A DNA stretch of 51,445 nucleotides from an uncultured Mucilaginibacter sp. (GCA_903863845.1 CAIPDP010000111.1:1-51445), one strand, 5' to 3'. Positions 9,962 to 19,168 are shown, numbered from the stretch's first letter. Notes: generated by a model not told the origin, from the sequence alone. Numbers and translations are program-made.

Positions 9962-10101
9962 TTCCCGCCTGTTTTCAAAGTACCGGGCCTCTCCCGATGA
10001 TAAGCGGGTTGCCAAAATGATGCCCCGGAGACTGGCAATACTCAAAAAAGCCTGTCAACCTGAAATAAACATGATTTTATTTTTTGCTTAAGGAAAAGCG
10101 A

Positions 10102-10147
10102 TGATAGTAGCGCCTATCAAAATGATAGCTAATTATCAATTTGATAG
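10102..10147. promoter_or_regulatory. Tandem palindromic operator or enhancer sites upstream of kdp
   Basis: A perfect palindrome CTATCAAAATGATAG (10114-10128) is followed by TATCAATTTGATA (10134-10146). A further half-site TGATAG lies at 10102-10107. The TGATAG halves start at 10102, 10123 and 10142, about two helical turns apart, so all face the same side of the DNA. The block lies about 140 to 185 bases upstream of the first possible kdp-operon ORF, at the distance typical of NtrC-type enhancer sites. The likely binder is the sigma-54 regulator at 12172-13518 (inference). Confidence 0.55.
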
Positions 10148-10186
10148 TTCCGCCACTTGCGTTTTTGAGCGTGGACAAAAAAAGAA

Positions 10187-10213
10187 AAGCCCCCTTTTTA
10201 GCAAAGGGGGCTT
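10187..10213 (-). terminator. Rho-independent terminator after the 61-aa ORF
   Basis: An 11-bp perfect stem (AAGCCCCCTTT and its complement) with a 5-base loop is followed on the minus strand by TTTTCTTTTTTTG. It ends the transcript of the small gene at 10243-10428 and insulates the kdp promoter region. Confidence 0.85.
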
Positions 10214-10242
10214 GAGCATTAAGTTAATTATTGATGAAAATT

Positions 10243-10428
10243 TTAATTGAGGTGATTAGTAAGCTCATTGCCGCGTATCTCAACAAGGCTTCCTTCTTCA
10301 TCTACTGCATAATGGGCATGGCTAACGTCGCTGTCAACCTTCAATGCATCTTTCTTCTTTTTTGGGCCGGCCATTGGCACCAGGATTATGGCTACCAGCG
10401 CAAGTACTTCTAAAACTGTTGTGAGCAT
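10243..10428 (-). CDS. Small membrane-anchored hypothetical protein (61 aa)
   Basis: From the ATG at 10428 the 61-residue protein has one N-terminal hydrophobic helix (MLTTVLEVLALVAIILVPMA), then GPKKKKDALK and an acidic C-terminal half with SHAHYAVDEEGSLVEIRGNE. The topology suggests a short cytoplasmic tail on a membrane anchor. A start at 10461 would extend it by 11 residues in front of the hydrophobic segment. A strong terminator follows. It lies between the oxidoreductase and kdp; no family was recognised. Confidence 0.65.
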   Translation of the reverse strand: MLTTVLEVLALVAIILVPMAGPKKKKDALKVDSDVSHAHYAVDEEGSLVEIRGNELTNHLN

Positions 10429-10621
10429 ATCTTTAATAATAAACCGGTAAAAGGATAACAAACCTTGTACCTAAATCAATTCCAATTTCCTGTTATACGT
10501 TTTTGGTTTACAATTGGTTAGTGTATTCAATTGAATGTCCAAATGTATGTATTACGTACAAATAGGACATAAAGTTTTTTAAAAATTGTAATTTAATGGG
10601 AAATAAAATTGATAAAATGAA

Positions 10622-10646
10622 AAAAGCCTCATTTATAGAGGCTTTT
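10622..10646. terminator. Bidirectional-looking terminator after the oxidoreductase gene
   Basis: The 9-bp stem AAAAGCCTC / GAGGCTTTT with a 7-base loop is flanked by A-rich and T-rich DNA on the two sides. It lies 44 bases after the stop of the Gfo/Idh/MocA gene on the minus strand. The rest of the 10462-10689 gap is AT-rich with no other recognised feature. Confidence 0.8.
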
Positions 10647-10689
10647 ATTAATACTATCGTAAAATATCGATTTTACCTTAGTGTACCAA

Positions 10690-12021
10690 CTACACTTTTG
10701 GAAGTTTATAGCCGTTATGGTATTCCTTGGTAAGGTATTGTTTATTGATCGCGTGATCGGTAAAAGCATTTCCAGCTTCGTTCCACTCCAGCTTTTTGCC
10801 GCTTCGGTAAGCAATATTACCCATTTGGGCCACCGTAGCAACATGTGCAGCAGCCTGAATAGGGCAACGCAAATCGTCCATTTTACGTGATTTGACTACA
10901 TCGATAAAGTTGACCCAATGCTGATCCAGGCCATTATCAGAGGGTTTTACAAAAGGTTTACTCACCTTATTTTTTGAACCACCTTCTTCAATCACTTCCC
11001 AACCGCCACGGTTCAGTATCAAAGTGCCGTTGTTCCCGATATAAGCGATGCCGTGGTCGCGGTTATAAGAGCCATTATCAATTCCCATAGCCGAGTCCCA
11101 AACCATGTTGAAACCATCGAACTCATAGATCGTAGTTAATGTATCCGGTGTTTCTTCATAGAGGTCAGGATAAGCAAAGCGTCCGCCCAGGGCCGATATT
11201 GTTTTTGGCACCGGCGATTTCATACCCAGCAGGCCATAATCCAGTAAGTGAACACCCCAATCGGTCATTAACCCGCCCGCATAATCCCAAAACCACCTGA
11301 AATTAAAATGAAAGCGACTCGAATTGAAAGGCACCGTTTTAGCAGGGCCCAGCCAGGCAGCGTAATTAACACCTGCGGGTGGAGCGCTGTCGGGCACAAT
11401 GGGTCCGGGTTTCATCCAGCCCTGGTAGCACCATACTTTTACGGTACGAATATTACCCAGCTGCCCGCTTTGTACAAAATCAACAGCATCACGGAAATGC
11501 TGCTGACTACGTTGCCATTGCCCTGCCTGTACAACCCGGTTGTACCGCTGTTGTGCAGCCACCATTTCAACACATTCGCCGATAGAATTACCAACCGGTT
11601 TTTCAACGTAAACATCTTTACCGGCTTCGCAGGCATGAATCATTATGAGTGCATGCCAGTGATCGGGCGTACCGATGATAACGGCATCAATATCTTTTTG
11701 ATCAAGTAAAGCTTTATAGTCGTCGTATTGCTTTACTTTGGAAGTATTGTAATTCATTTTTGCCAGATCTTTCATCCTGGCGGCTAACACGTTTTTATCC
11801 ACATCACAAATTGCTATCAGATTAACGCCGGGCACTTTTAATGCTGCCATTGTATCCGACCAACCCATACCATTGATACCGATAGCGCCAATGTTTACCT
11901 GGTCAGATGGTGCGATGCGGTTTTTAAACAGTGCAAATCCCCTGGTGTTCAAAGCCGAAGCTAACACGGCACTACCGGTGAGCATAGCTGATTTATGCAA
12001 AAAATCTCTGCGTGAATTCAT
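10690..12021 (-). CDS. Gfo/Idh/MocA-family oxidoreductase with Tat signal
   Basis: This 443-residue NAD(P)-dependent sugar or inositol dehydrogenase-like protein starts with a twin-arginine signal (NSRRDFLHKSAMLTGSAVL), so it is likely exported folded. The Rossmann fold (about 40-165) includes IGAIGINGMGW, AICDVD and the conserved EKPVGNS motif, whose Lys is catalytic in the family. The C-terminal GFO_IDH_MocA-like domain contains WWDYAGGLMTDWGVHLLD-like sequence (here FWDYAGG...). The substrate is unknown; exported members in Bacteroidota often act on glycans. It is flanked by the response regulator and a small ORF, with no sign that it is part of the kdp system. Confidence 0.9.
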   Translation of the reverse strand: MNSRRDFLHKSAMLTGSAVLASALNTRGFALFKNRIAPSDQVNIGAIGINGMGWSDTMAALKVPGVNLIAICDVDKNVLAARMKDLAKMNYNTSKVKQYDDYKALLDQKDIDAVIIGTPDHWHALIMIHACEAGKDVYVEKPVGNSIGECVEMVAAQQRYNRVVQAGQWQRSQQHFRDAVDFVQSGQLGNIRTVKVWCYQGWMKPGPIVPDSAPPAGVNYAAWLGPAKTVPFNSSRFHFNFRWFWDYAGGLMTDWGVHLLDYGLLGMKSPVPKTISALGGRFAYPDLYEETPDTLTTIYEFDGFNMVWDSAMGIDNGSYNRDHGIAYIGNNGTLILNRGGWEVIEEGGSKNKVSKPFVKPSDNGLDQHWVNFIDVVKSRKMDDLRCPIQAAAHVATVAQMGNIAYRSGKKLEWNEAGNAFTDHAINKQYLTKEYHNGYKLPKV

Positions 12022-12171
12022 GATCGTTTTTAATTGGTTGAGCTAAATGTAAAAATAATTGTCTGAACCTTTATTAAACCGATCAAATGATTTCCTTGAA
12101 AAAAACTAAACAAGGTTCATCTTAAATTCTGCATCCGGCGCTTCGCATTTCGAATTCATATCGATCTGGGC

Positions 12172-13518
12172 TCACTCTAACCCGTATTCTTTCAACTTCC
12201 TGTACAAGGTAGCGACGCCAATATTTAAAAGTCTCGCGGCATCCCCGCGGTTACCATGGGTATGGTTTAATACGCGCTGTATATGTAGTTTTTCTACGGA
12301 AGCAAGGTCAAAAGCCGAAAGCACCGTATCGGTACGTGTGCTGGCATGCTGTATTTCGTAGGGTAACAGATTGGCATCCAATTCAGCCCCGTCACTCAAA
12401 ATAACAGCCCGCTCAATAACATTCTTCAGCTCCCTGATATTACCCGGCCACCAGTAGGCCTCAATTTTCTCTATGAATGCAGGTGAAATACTGGTAACGT
12501 TCTTTTTAATTTTCGTTGCAAAGTACCGCATAAAATAGTCTGCCAGCAGCGGAATGTCTTTTACCCTGTCGCGCAACGCGGGCAAAGTAATCTGGAAAAC
12601 CGACAAACGATAGTACAGATCGGCCCGGAAATGATTGTTTTCGATCTCGGTCAACAGATCGCGGTTGGTAGCGGCCAATATGCGCACATTAACCTGTGTT
12701 GGTTTCGTATCCCCAACTTTAAGGAATTGTTGTGACTCCAGTACCCGAAGTAATTTGGCCTGAAGTTCATGATCTAACTCGCCCATCTCATCTAGAAAAA
12801 TGGTTCCGCCGTTGGCTTCTTCGAACAGACCTTTTTTATCCTTATTAGCACCAGTAAATGAGCCCGATTTATGACCGAATAATTCACTTTCAAGTAACTC
12901 TTTGGTAAAAGCACTGCAATTAACCGCCACAAAAGGTTTACCTCTCCTGCTGCTGGCCTGGTGTATGGCTTCTGCAAATACCTCTTTGCCAGTGCCAGTT
13001 TCACCCAATAATAATACGGTCGTATCTGTTTGCGCTACTTTTTCGGCCAGCTTTATAGCTTCCAAAATGGCAGACGACCGGCCAACAATACTATCAAAAC
13101 CCAACTTATCATTTAGCTTGCTTTCCAGCTCCTGAACCCGTATTTGCAGCAGGGCCTTGTCCATCGCCTTGCTTACCAAAGGAATGATACGTTCGTTATC
13201 GTCACCCTTCGTGATATAATCAAATGCACCCAGCTTGATGGCTTTAACACCATCATTTATTGTTCCAAAAGCTGTCAGCACGATAACTTCGGTGGTTGGC
13301 CAGTTTTTCTTGATCTGTTCGGTCAGCTCGATACCGTTGCTATCGGGCAGCTTTACGTCGCTTAAAACTACGTTAACAGGTTCTTGCTGTAATTTTTTCA
13401 AGCCTTCGCGACCAGTCGAAGCTGCAATTACGTCATAACCCTCCAACTGCAGTATGCGCGCCATCAGGTTACGCAACCTTTCCTCATCGTCGATGATCAG
13501 TATTTTACCTTTTTGCAT
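12172..13518 (-). CDS. NtrC-family sigma-54-dependent response regulator
   Basis: The 448-residue protein has a receiver domain (1-120; phospho-acceptor Asp54 in LSDVKLPDS, Thr82, Lys104), a sigma-54 AAA+ domain (about 142-370; Walker A GETGTGKE at 172-179, GSFTGA loop at 219-224 in place of the usual GAFTGA, Walker B GGTIFLDEMGEL) and a Fis-type HTH at the end (GNRGDAARLLNIGVATLYRKLKE). It activates transcription from sigma-54 promoters after phosphorylation. No OmpR-type KdpE is present in the window, so this protein is the likely output partner of the KdpD/HAMP-PAS kinase pair (inference from position). Confidence 0.95.
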   Translation of the reverse strand: MQKGKILIIDDEERLRNLMARILQLEGYDVIAASTGREGLKKLQQEPVNVVLSDVKLPDSNGIELTEQIKKNWPTTEVIVLTAFGTINDGVKAIKLGAFDYITKGDDNERIIPLVSKAMDKALLQIRVQELESKLNDKLGFDSIVGRSSAILEAIKLAEKVAQTDTTVLLLGETGTGKEVFAEAIHQASSRRGKPFVAVNCSAFTKELLESELFGHKSGSFTGANKDKKGLFEEANGGTIFLDEMGELDHELQAKLLRVLESQQFLKVGDTKPTQVNVRILAATNRDLLTEIENNHFRADLYYRLSVFQITLPALRDRVKDIPLLADYFMRYFATKIKKNVTSISPAFIEKIEAYWWPGNIRELKNVIERAVILSDGAELDANLLPYEIQHASTRTDTVLSAFDLASVEKLHIQRVLNHTHGNRGDAARLLNIGVATLYRKLKEYGLE

Positions 13519-13638
13519 TTTGTCACAAAATTGATAAAAATAATGCCAAAGATTATCGGGGATTAGAAATCAATTAGAATTGGTCATTTCTGACCTGCAA
13601 GGTTAATCCTTTCTCCCTAATATCTATCAAATCTATAC

Positions 13639-13661
13639 TAACCGCAACAGGATAGCGGTTA
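13639..13661 (+). repeat. Inverted repeat in the leader of the small lipoprotein gene
   Basis: TAACCGC and GCGGTTA are separated by nine bases, ending 19 bases before the ATG at 13681. It may form a leader hairpin or be a protein-binding site. The role is unknown. Confidence 0.35.
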
Positions 13662-13680
13662 AAAATTAAAACTTAAAAAA

Positions 13681-13797
13681 ATGAAAACGAAAATAGTTGG
13701 TTTAGCACTTTTAGCAAGCATGTTCGTATGCGCCGTTTCGGGTTGTGTCATTCGCGAAGATTATGGTCATTATTACCACTATTACCGCGGATACTAA
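13681..13797 (+). CDS. Small predicted lipoprotein (38 aa)
   Basis: The ATG at 13681 opens a 38-residue frame: a basic start, a hydrophobic signal (IVGLALLASMFVCAV) and a lipobox ending SGC (Cys22), so the mature peptide would be a 17-residue lipid-anchored tail, CVIREDYGHYYHYYRGY, rich in Tyr and His. It is too short for routine gene calling, but the lipoprotein signal and a following hairpin with a T-run support it. Similar tiny lipoproteins with Tyr/His/Gly tails occur in Bacteroidota. The function is unknown; metal binding by the His residues is only a guess. Confidence 0.7.
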   Translation: MKTKIVGLALLASMFVCAVSGCVIREDYGHYYHYYRGY

Positions 13798-13836
13798 TCA
13801 GCAGTTATCTATTACCGTTAATTGAAGTGTGAAAAG

Positions 13837-13872
13837 GAGTTCCGAAAAAAAATTTCTGGGCTCTTTTTTTTG
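13837..13872 (+). terminator. Weak terminator after the small lipoprotein
   Basis: GAGTTC pairs with GGGCTC (two G-U pairs), followed by eight T residues. The loop is long and A-rich, so the stem is modest; the T-run supports the call. Confidence 0.5.
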
Positions 13873-13928
13873 AAGACATATTTAGACCCTATTTTATATA
13901 TTTAGCAGAAATTAGAAAAATCAACCTT

Positions 13929-14348
13929 ATGGCTTCGGGAAAAAACTGGCACGATGAACACCATTCAACAAGAAACTTTGGACAGAGGCTTGCCGATACT
14001 GTCGCTAACGGCATGGGTTCATGGCGCTTTATTATCTGGCAAACAATCATCGTTGCAATTTGGATGATATTAAATGTGTTGGCCTATGTTCACCATTGGG
14101 ACGAATACCCTTTTATTTTATTGAATCTTGTATTTTCTACCCAGGCCGCCTATGCTGCTCCGATCATTATGATGGCCCAAAACCGCCAGAATGAACGCGA
14201 TCGTGCGCAAGCGGATTCAGATTTCAGAACTAATAAAGAAGCTAAATTGGAGATCGAAGAATTACAAAAGAAATTGAATGCGATAGAGGTTGAAAAACTT
14301 GACAGGATCCTCGTGTTGCTTGAAAAGCTGAACGGCGATAAATCCTAA
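13929..14348 (+). CDS. DUF1003 membrane protein
   Basis: The 139-residue protein carries the DUF1003 pattern: a polar N-terminus (RLADTVANGMGSW), two membrane helices (about 33-55 and 62-82, with WDEYPFILLNLVFSTQAAYAAPIIMM between and in the second), the signature QNRQNERDR and a C-terminal coiled coil (about 98-135, EELQKKLNAIEVEKLDRILVLLEKL). The family is widespread with no established function. It is a single gene, with a possible TATATTTA promoter element a short distance upstream. Confidence 0.88.
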   Translation: MASGKNWHDEHHSTRNFGQRLADTVANGMGSWRFIIWQTIIVAIWMILNVLAYVHHWDEYPFILLNLVFSTQAAYAAPIIMMAQNRQNERDRAQADSDFRTNKEAKLEIEELQKKLNAIEVEKLDRILVLLEKLNGDKS

Positions 14349-14486
14349 GGGGTGCAGCGATAGCAGTAATCGGGTAGCAGGTATTCGGTATCGGGCAATT
14401 AAACAGTGCTTATGCCTTGTAAGAAAAATGCTACAAAGCATGCAAATAGTGATATTGCTGCTATCTTGCATTAGCTAAGCCTTTGG

Positions 14487-17165
14487 ATGAAACAACGCCT
14501 TATTATTTTTTTTATACTAATTTTTTCATTGTCAGCTTTCGGACAGAATCGCGGCAATGTCAAAGCACTGGTGCTCGACTCCATCAGCAAACAGCCGGTT
14601 GGTTTTGCAACTGTGGCGGTTTTAAAACTGAAAGACTCTTCTTTAATAGCCTACACGATAACCGACAAGGAAGGCAACTTTACTTTACATAACCTTAGTA
14701 TCAACGAGCCATCGCGTTTGCTCATCTCCCATGTAGGCTATCAAAACCTTCACGTGAGCCTGAAGTTTAGGAAAACAGATCAAATGAACGACCTGGGGCA
14801 GTTATTTCTGGTATCGAAAACATTGAAAGAAGTAACGATAGTGGGTGAGCGCGCGCCCGTGATCATGAGAAAAGACACGTTGGAATTCAATGCTGAAGCC
14901 TTTAAAGTAAGGCCGAATGCCGTAGTGGAAGATCTGCTGAAGAAACTACCCGGCGTGCAGGTTGACCATAGCGGCGGTATTACGGTAAACGGCAAAACTG
15001 TCACCAAAATTAAAGTTGATGGCAAAGATTTTTTTGCCAACGATCCAAAAATTGCAACCCGAAATTTGGATGCTGATATGATATCAAAAGTTCAGGTTTA
15101 TGATGATCGGGAAAACGATCCTGACCATTTACAGCCTGATTATGCTGTTAGCAAGATCATTAATCTTAAGTTTAAAAAGGCGCTTAAGAAAAGCACCTTC
15201 GGCAGAGCATCTTTAGGTGGAGGGACCGAAGATCATTATCAGGCAAATGGTTTTATCAACCAATTCGAAGATGAATTACAATTGAGCGCCAGGTTAAGCA
15301 GTGATAACCTCAACAATACCGGTGGATATGGCGATGGCTCGTCACTGATATTACAATCGGAACCTAATGGCTCGTTGAAAAAAACCACTAATGGCAATTT
15401 CAATTTGAATGATCAGTTCGGTAAAAATTTGAAGCTAAATGTGACCTATGATTATTCAAATGAAATTACAACAGGAAAGTCAATCGTCAACCGTCAGCAA
15501 TTTATTGGTGATACTATTTTCAATAGCTTGTCAAAAACTAGCAGCACTCATCATGCAGTCGAACATAAACTGGGCGCAAAACTTGAATATGGTGCTGATA
15601 CTGCGACCAATATAAAGTACATCCCCGAGTTTAGCTATAGTACCAACAGTAATAACAGCCAAAGTTTTGCTTTGGGCTCTACTAATTTTGTACCGACGCT
15701 GAGTCAAAGTACCAACAGCGGTAATAGCGGCGAAAGTTTAAAATCATTTGAGCAGACATTTACTTACTATACCAAATTAGATAAATTAAAAGGCACTTCG
15801 CTTAGTATCAGCAGCAACCTGGGTATCAGCCCTTCCAACAGCTCAAGTTTTACCTACGACGATCTGCAATCCTACATAGCAGCTTTACAATCTGACACGC
15901 TGAATAAATATGCAAAAAGTGCTAATAATTCCGACAAAGGGGATCTAGGCGTTGGCTTTCACTATCCATTCAGCAAGAAACTATCCGCTACAGTTTCCAT
16001 CAGCAGTGCATATAACCGGAACGAGGGCGACCTTTTTACTTATCAGCAAAATTTAAGTACCGGCCATTTCGATATTTTTCTGCAAGATCAGAGCAATGAT
16101 CTGATTCGAAAAGAATGGGATGAATCCCTTCTCTCTGAACTGCAATTTAAATTCAATCCAAAATATGTCATTAAAGTAGGTTTGACCAGCCAGTTAGAGC
16201 AGATCGGCAATCATTTTAATACGAATATCAATGACATCGATCAACATTTCGGATACCTGTTCCCGTCATTACAACTCGATCTTGATAAAGTACATTTTAG
16301 CTATAACGAGCATGTAAATCAGCCTGCCATCAACGACCTGCAACCATTGACGATCGTATACAGTCCGCTTTTTACATTTATCGGAAATCCGAATTTGAAG
16401 CCTACTTATACCCACAATTTTGGGATGAATTATTTTACCTATAGCGATCAAAGTCACGTTTTTGCTTACTTCTCTGGCAATTTTGTGATCGAATCCAATA
16501 GTACTGTAAGGGAAAGGATCGTGAGTGCAACCGGCGCGGAAGTAACAACCCCGATCAATCGTAACGGGCGACTTACAACATATTGGAATGGCTCGCTTTC
16601 GAAAACTTTCAAAAAGAATGGCGATTGGCAATTCAGCGAAAGTACCGGCCTGTCTGCCAGTGCAGGGCACAATTTTTTTGAAGTAAATAATCAGCAAGGC
16701 TACCAAAATACGGTTGCTTTTTCAATCAGAGAGGAGATAACTGCCACCTGGAAAGATATAATAGAACTACGACCAAATTATAGCGTTAGTCCGGCTATGA
16801 CCCGGTACCAATTCGTGGAATTTAAGGGCACCAGTTTTATAACCCATGATGCCAATTTAGCGATCGATCTGCACCTGCCAGAAAAAATGACCTGGAACTT
16901 GAATTATGCTTATATCTATAATCCGGAAGTTTCACCGGGCTTTCAGAAAAGCACAAATTTGTTAAGTTTCTCGATAGCCCGTTCGATACAAAAAAAAGAC
17001 CTGGGCGAGATCAGGATCAGCTGTTATGATTTGCTAAACCAGGCGATAAGTACTTACCATTATGCCACTGAAAATACGATCAATGATATCCAGAACCAAT
17101 CCGTACGAAGGTATTTCATGTTGTCCTATTCGTACCGTTTTAGGAAATCATCCGGCAATCAGTAA
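14487..17165 (+). CDS. Outer-membrane beta-barrel protein with carboxypeptidase-regulatory-like N-terminus
   Basis: The 892-residue protein has a signal peptide (MKQRLIIFFILIFSLSAFGQ), a CarboxypepD_reg-like beta-sandwich (about 22-105, VLDSISKQPVGFATVAVLKL), a TonB-receptor-plug-like domain (about 125-215, VEDLLKKLPGVQVDHSGGIT and NGKTVTKIKVDGKDFFANDP) and a long barrel domain of the outer-membrane beta-barrel family (rest), ending in YSYRFRK. This family is TonB-receptor related. No SusD partner lies next to it, so it is not a typical polysaccharide-utilisation pair. The substrate is unknown. Confidence 0.9.
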   Translation: MKQRLIIFFILIFSLSAFGQNRGNVKALVLDSISKQPVGFATVAVLKLKDSSLIAYTITDKEGNFTLHNLSINEPSRLLISHVGYQNLHVSLKFRKTDQMNDLGQLFLVSKTLKEVTIVGERAPVIMRKDTLEFNAEAFKVRPNAVVEDLLKKLPGVQVDHSGGITVNGKTVTKIKVDGKDFFANDPKIATRNLDADMISKVQVYDDRENDPDHLQPDYAVSKIINLKFKKALKKSTFGRASLGGGTEDHYQANGFINQFEDELQLSARLSSDNLNNTGGYGDGSSLILQSEPNGSLKKTTNGNFNLNDQFGKNLKLNVTYDYSNEITTGKSIVNRQQFIGDTIFNSLSKTSSTHHAVEHKLGAKLEYGADTATNIKYIPEFSYSTNSNNSQSFALGSTNFVPTLSQSTNSGNSGESLKSFEQTFTYYTKLDKLKGTSLSISSNLGISPSNSSSFTYDDLQSYIAALQSDTLNKYAKSANNSDKGDLGVGFHYPFSKKLSATVSISSAYNRNEGDLFTYQQNLSTGHFDIFLQDQSNDLIRKEWDESLLSELQFKFNPKYVIKVGLTSQLEQIGNHFNTNINDIDQHFGYLFPSLQLDLDKVHFSYNEHVNQPAINDLQPLTIVYSPLFTFIGNPNLKPTYTHNFGMNYFTYSDQSHVFAYFSGNFVIESNSTVRERIVSATGAEVTTPINRNGRLTTYWNGSLSKTFKKNGDWQFSESTGLSASAGHNFFEVNNQQGYQNTVAFSIREEITATWKDIIELRPNYSVSPAMTRYQFVEFKGTSFITHDANLAIDLHLPEKMTWNLNYAYIYNPEVSPGFQKSTNLLSFSIARSIQKKDLGEIRISCYDLLNQAISTYHYATENTINDIQNQSVRRYFMLSYSYRFRKSSGNQ

Positions 17166-17222
17166 CCAAGAACCATTTTCTAAATCAATTCCAATACTGC
17201 ATTTTGCGTCGCGCCAACAAGC

Positions 17223-18686
17223 CTATTCTACTACCAAAGTTGCTATCGAATGCGGACTGCTGCTTACTTTAGCCGCTTTGCCTTTGATCCAGAGCATATA
17301 ATCGATCTTATCATCTGATTTGTTCATCACTACGACTGCAATTTTTCCATCGGGGTTCAGGTAGGCTGTGGTTAACAGCTTATCCCTGCTGGCCGAACTG
17401 GCAATACGCTTTGCCCCCGGTTTAATGAACTTGGAGAAATGCCCGATGTAATAGTATGAATTGGTATAGGTTATCTTGCCGGTTTGTGTATCGGCATGCA
17501 CGGGTGCAAAGCAGAAATTGCCTACATGGTTCGGTCCGCCTTTTTCGTCCAGCAAAACGTTCCAGTCGGTCCAGGCTACGGTACCGGCATTCAGGTCATT
17601 GATAATGGAATAGCCATATTTTTCGCCAAGCGACCAGTCGTCTAAACGCGCAGCATTAAACTGTTCGGCGCATCCTTCTGTAAAAACAAGGTTTTTGTCG
17701 GGGAAAGCCTGATGTACCAAACGCTCGCTTTCAAAGTTCATACCGGCCCCGGTCCATGTTTCGTACCAATGGTAGCCAATTCCCCAAACATATTTAGCAG
17801 CCTGTGGGTCTTCCAGTATAGTACTTGCACGCTGGTAGAGCAAATCGCGGTTATGGTCCCAAACGATCAGCTTTTTACCTGCTAAACCTGATCTCTGTAG
17901 CGTTGGGCCCAGAAAATTCTTCACAAAATCACGCTCATCTTCAGCCGTATACAGGCAGGATTCCCAGGTTTGTGTTGCCATTGGCTCGTTTTGAACGCTT
18001 AAGCCCCAGATAGGAATACCTGCTTTTTCGTAGGTTTTAATGAATTTCACATAAAAATTCGCCCAGCTCTGGTCAAATTCTTTTTTCAGCTTACCACCAT
18101 GCAATACATCATTATTGGTTTTCATCCAGGCCGGTGGGCTCCATGGGCTAACGAACAGGGTCAACTTACCCCCGGCTGCAGCAATTACTTCTTTTATAAA
18201 GGGTATGCGGTATTTTTTATCGTGACTGATATCAAAGGTTGATAACGACTTATCGCCCTCTTTAACATAACTGTAGCTATCGCTTGAAAAGTCGCAGCTT
18301 TGAATATTGGTACGACCAAAAGTGTAACCTATACCGTCGGTTTTGCTGTAATACGCTTTGAGTATCTCCTGCTGTTTATCCTTCGGCAGCTTATAGAAGG
18401 TTTCGGCCGAAGCATCGGTCAGCGCACCCCCTATACCCAGGAAATTTTGAAATGTTTTTGCCGGATCAACAAATACGGCAACTTCTGTTTCAACTGGCTG
18501 CGGTTTGCTTTCAAAGTTCAATGAACCGGCCGCGGTAAGCCTGTTATCGGTGCCTTTTTCTGTAACATAAACTTTTACCGTTTTGTTCTTCAGGGAGTAA
18601 GGCGCATGTTGCTGGGCAAAAGTTGCCGCTGTTGCAAGGATACTGCATACCAACAAAATACCGGCAGATTTGATCGTTGTTCTCAT
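17223..18686 (-). CDS. Secreted glycoside hydrolase family 30 enzyme
   Basis: The 487-residue protein has a signal peptide (to about AATFAQ, residue 25) and the GH30 (beta/alpha)8 barrel with its beta side domain. Diagnostic segments are FLGIGGALTDASAETF, YTFGRTNIQSCDFSSDSYSY, SPWSPPAWMKTN, the acid/base Glu234 in VQNEPMATQTWESC and the nucleophile Glu337 in VFTEGCAE. GH30 enzymes are retaining beta-glycosidases (glucosylceramidase-like, beta-1,6-glucanase, xylanase). The subfamily cannot be fixed by eye. It converges on the outer-membrane protein with 57 bases between their stops. Confidence 0.93.
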   Translation of the reverse strand: MRTTIKSAGILLVCSILATAATFAQQHAPYSLKNKTVKVYVTEKGTDNRLTAAGSLNFESKPQPVETEVAVFVDPAKTFQNFLGIGGALTDASAETFYKLPKDKQQEILKAYYSKTDGIGYTFGRTNIQSCDFSSDSYSYVKEGDKSLSTFDISHDKKYRIPFIKEVIAAAGGKLTLFVSPWSPPAWMKTNNDVLHGGKLKKEFDQSWANFYVKFIKTYEKAGIPIWGLSVQNEPMATQTWESCLYTAEDERDFVKNFLGPTLQRSGLAGKKLIVWDHNRDLLYQRASTILEDPQAAKYVWGIGYHWYETWTGAGMNFESERLVHQAFPDKNLVFTEGCAEQFNAARLDDWSLGEKYGYSIINDLNAGTVAWTDWNVLLDEKGGPNHVGNFCFAPVHADTQTGKITYTNSYYYIGHFSKFIKPGAKRIASSASRDKLLTTAYLNPDGKIAVVVMNKSDDKIDYMLWIKGKAAKVSSSPHSIATLVVE

Positions 18687-18763
18687 GATAAATTTGATAA
18701 CTGGTTGAGCTTGGTGTTCAAATCTATCAAAAAACTGTTATTATCCGGCAGAATTTCAAAAAA

Positions 18764-19165
18764 TCAAATGCTGTGTTTTGCGAGGTATTCTTCGCCATCG
18801 ATCACCGGGCGCAGGCTATTCAATTCACCATCGGTAAATAGCCTCGATCGGGTAATGAACCGAAGCCCCAGTGGTATCTCTAATGAAAAACTTGCTCCCC
18901 TGCCGGGTGTAATATCAATGATAAGCTGCGTGTGCTTCCAGTATTCAAACTGGTCGGCGCTCATAAAAAAGGCACAGCCGTCTATGTCACCAAGGTAAAT
19001 ATCGTTGGAGCCCACAATAAACTCGCCTTTTTCAAAACACATAGGCTGAGAGCCGTCGCAGCAGCCACCGCTTTGGTGAAACATCAGATCACCAAACCTG
19101 GCACGTAATTGCCCTACCACATTTGTCGCTTCGGCTGTAATTAATACCCTGTTGCTATTGTTCAT
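18764..19165 (-). CDS. DUF779 protein, partner of the aldehyde dehydrogenase
   Basis: From the ATG at 19165 the protein has 133 residues and the DUF779 pattern: VLITAEATNVV, LMFHQSGGCCDGSQPMCF with three conserved cysteines, IYLGDIDGCAFFMSADQFEYWKHTQLIIDITPGRG and SLEIPLGLRFITRSRLF. DUF779 genes commonly sit beside ExaC/AldB-type aldehyde dehydrogenases, as here. The function is unknown; the Cys/His set suggests metal binding. I rejected the upstream non-ATG start (19213) because it would translate through a strong hairpin; that hairpin and its T-run lie directly before this start. Confidence 0.9.
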   Translation of the reverse strand: MNNSNRVLITAEATNVVGQLRARFGDLMFHQSGGCCDGSQPMCFEKGEFIVGSNDIYLGDIDGCAFFMSADQFEYWKHTQLIIDITPGRGASFSLEIPLGLRFITRSRLFTDGELNSLRPVIDGEEYLAKHSI

Positions 19166-19168
19166 ATC

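Noticed and set aside
10000-10025. Possible sigma-54 promoter (TGGCAACCCGCTTAT) ahead of kdp
   Set aside because: The -12 half has TTAT rather than TTGC at the needed spacing, so the GG-N10-GC rule fails.
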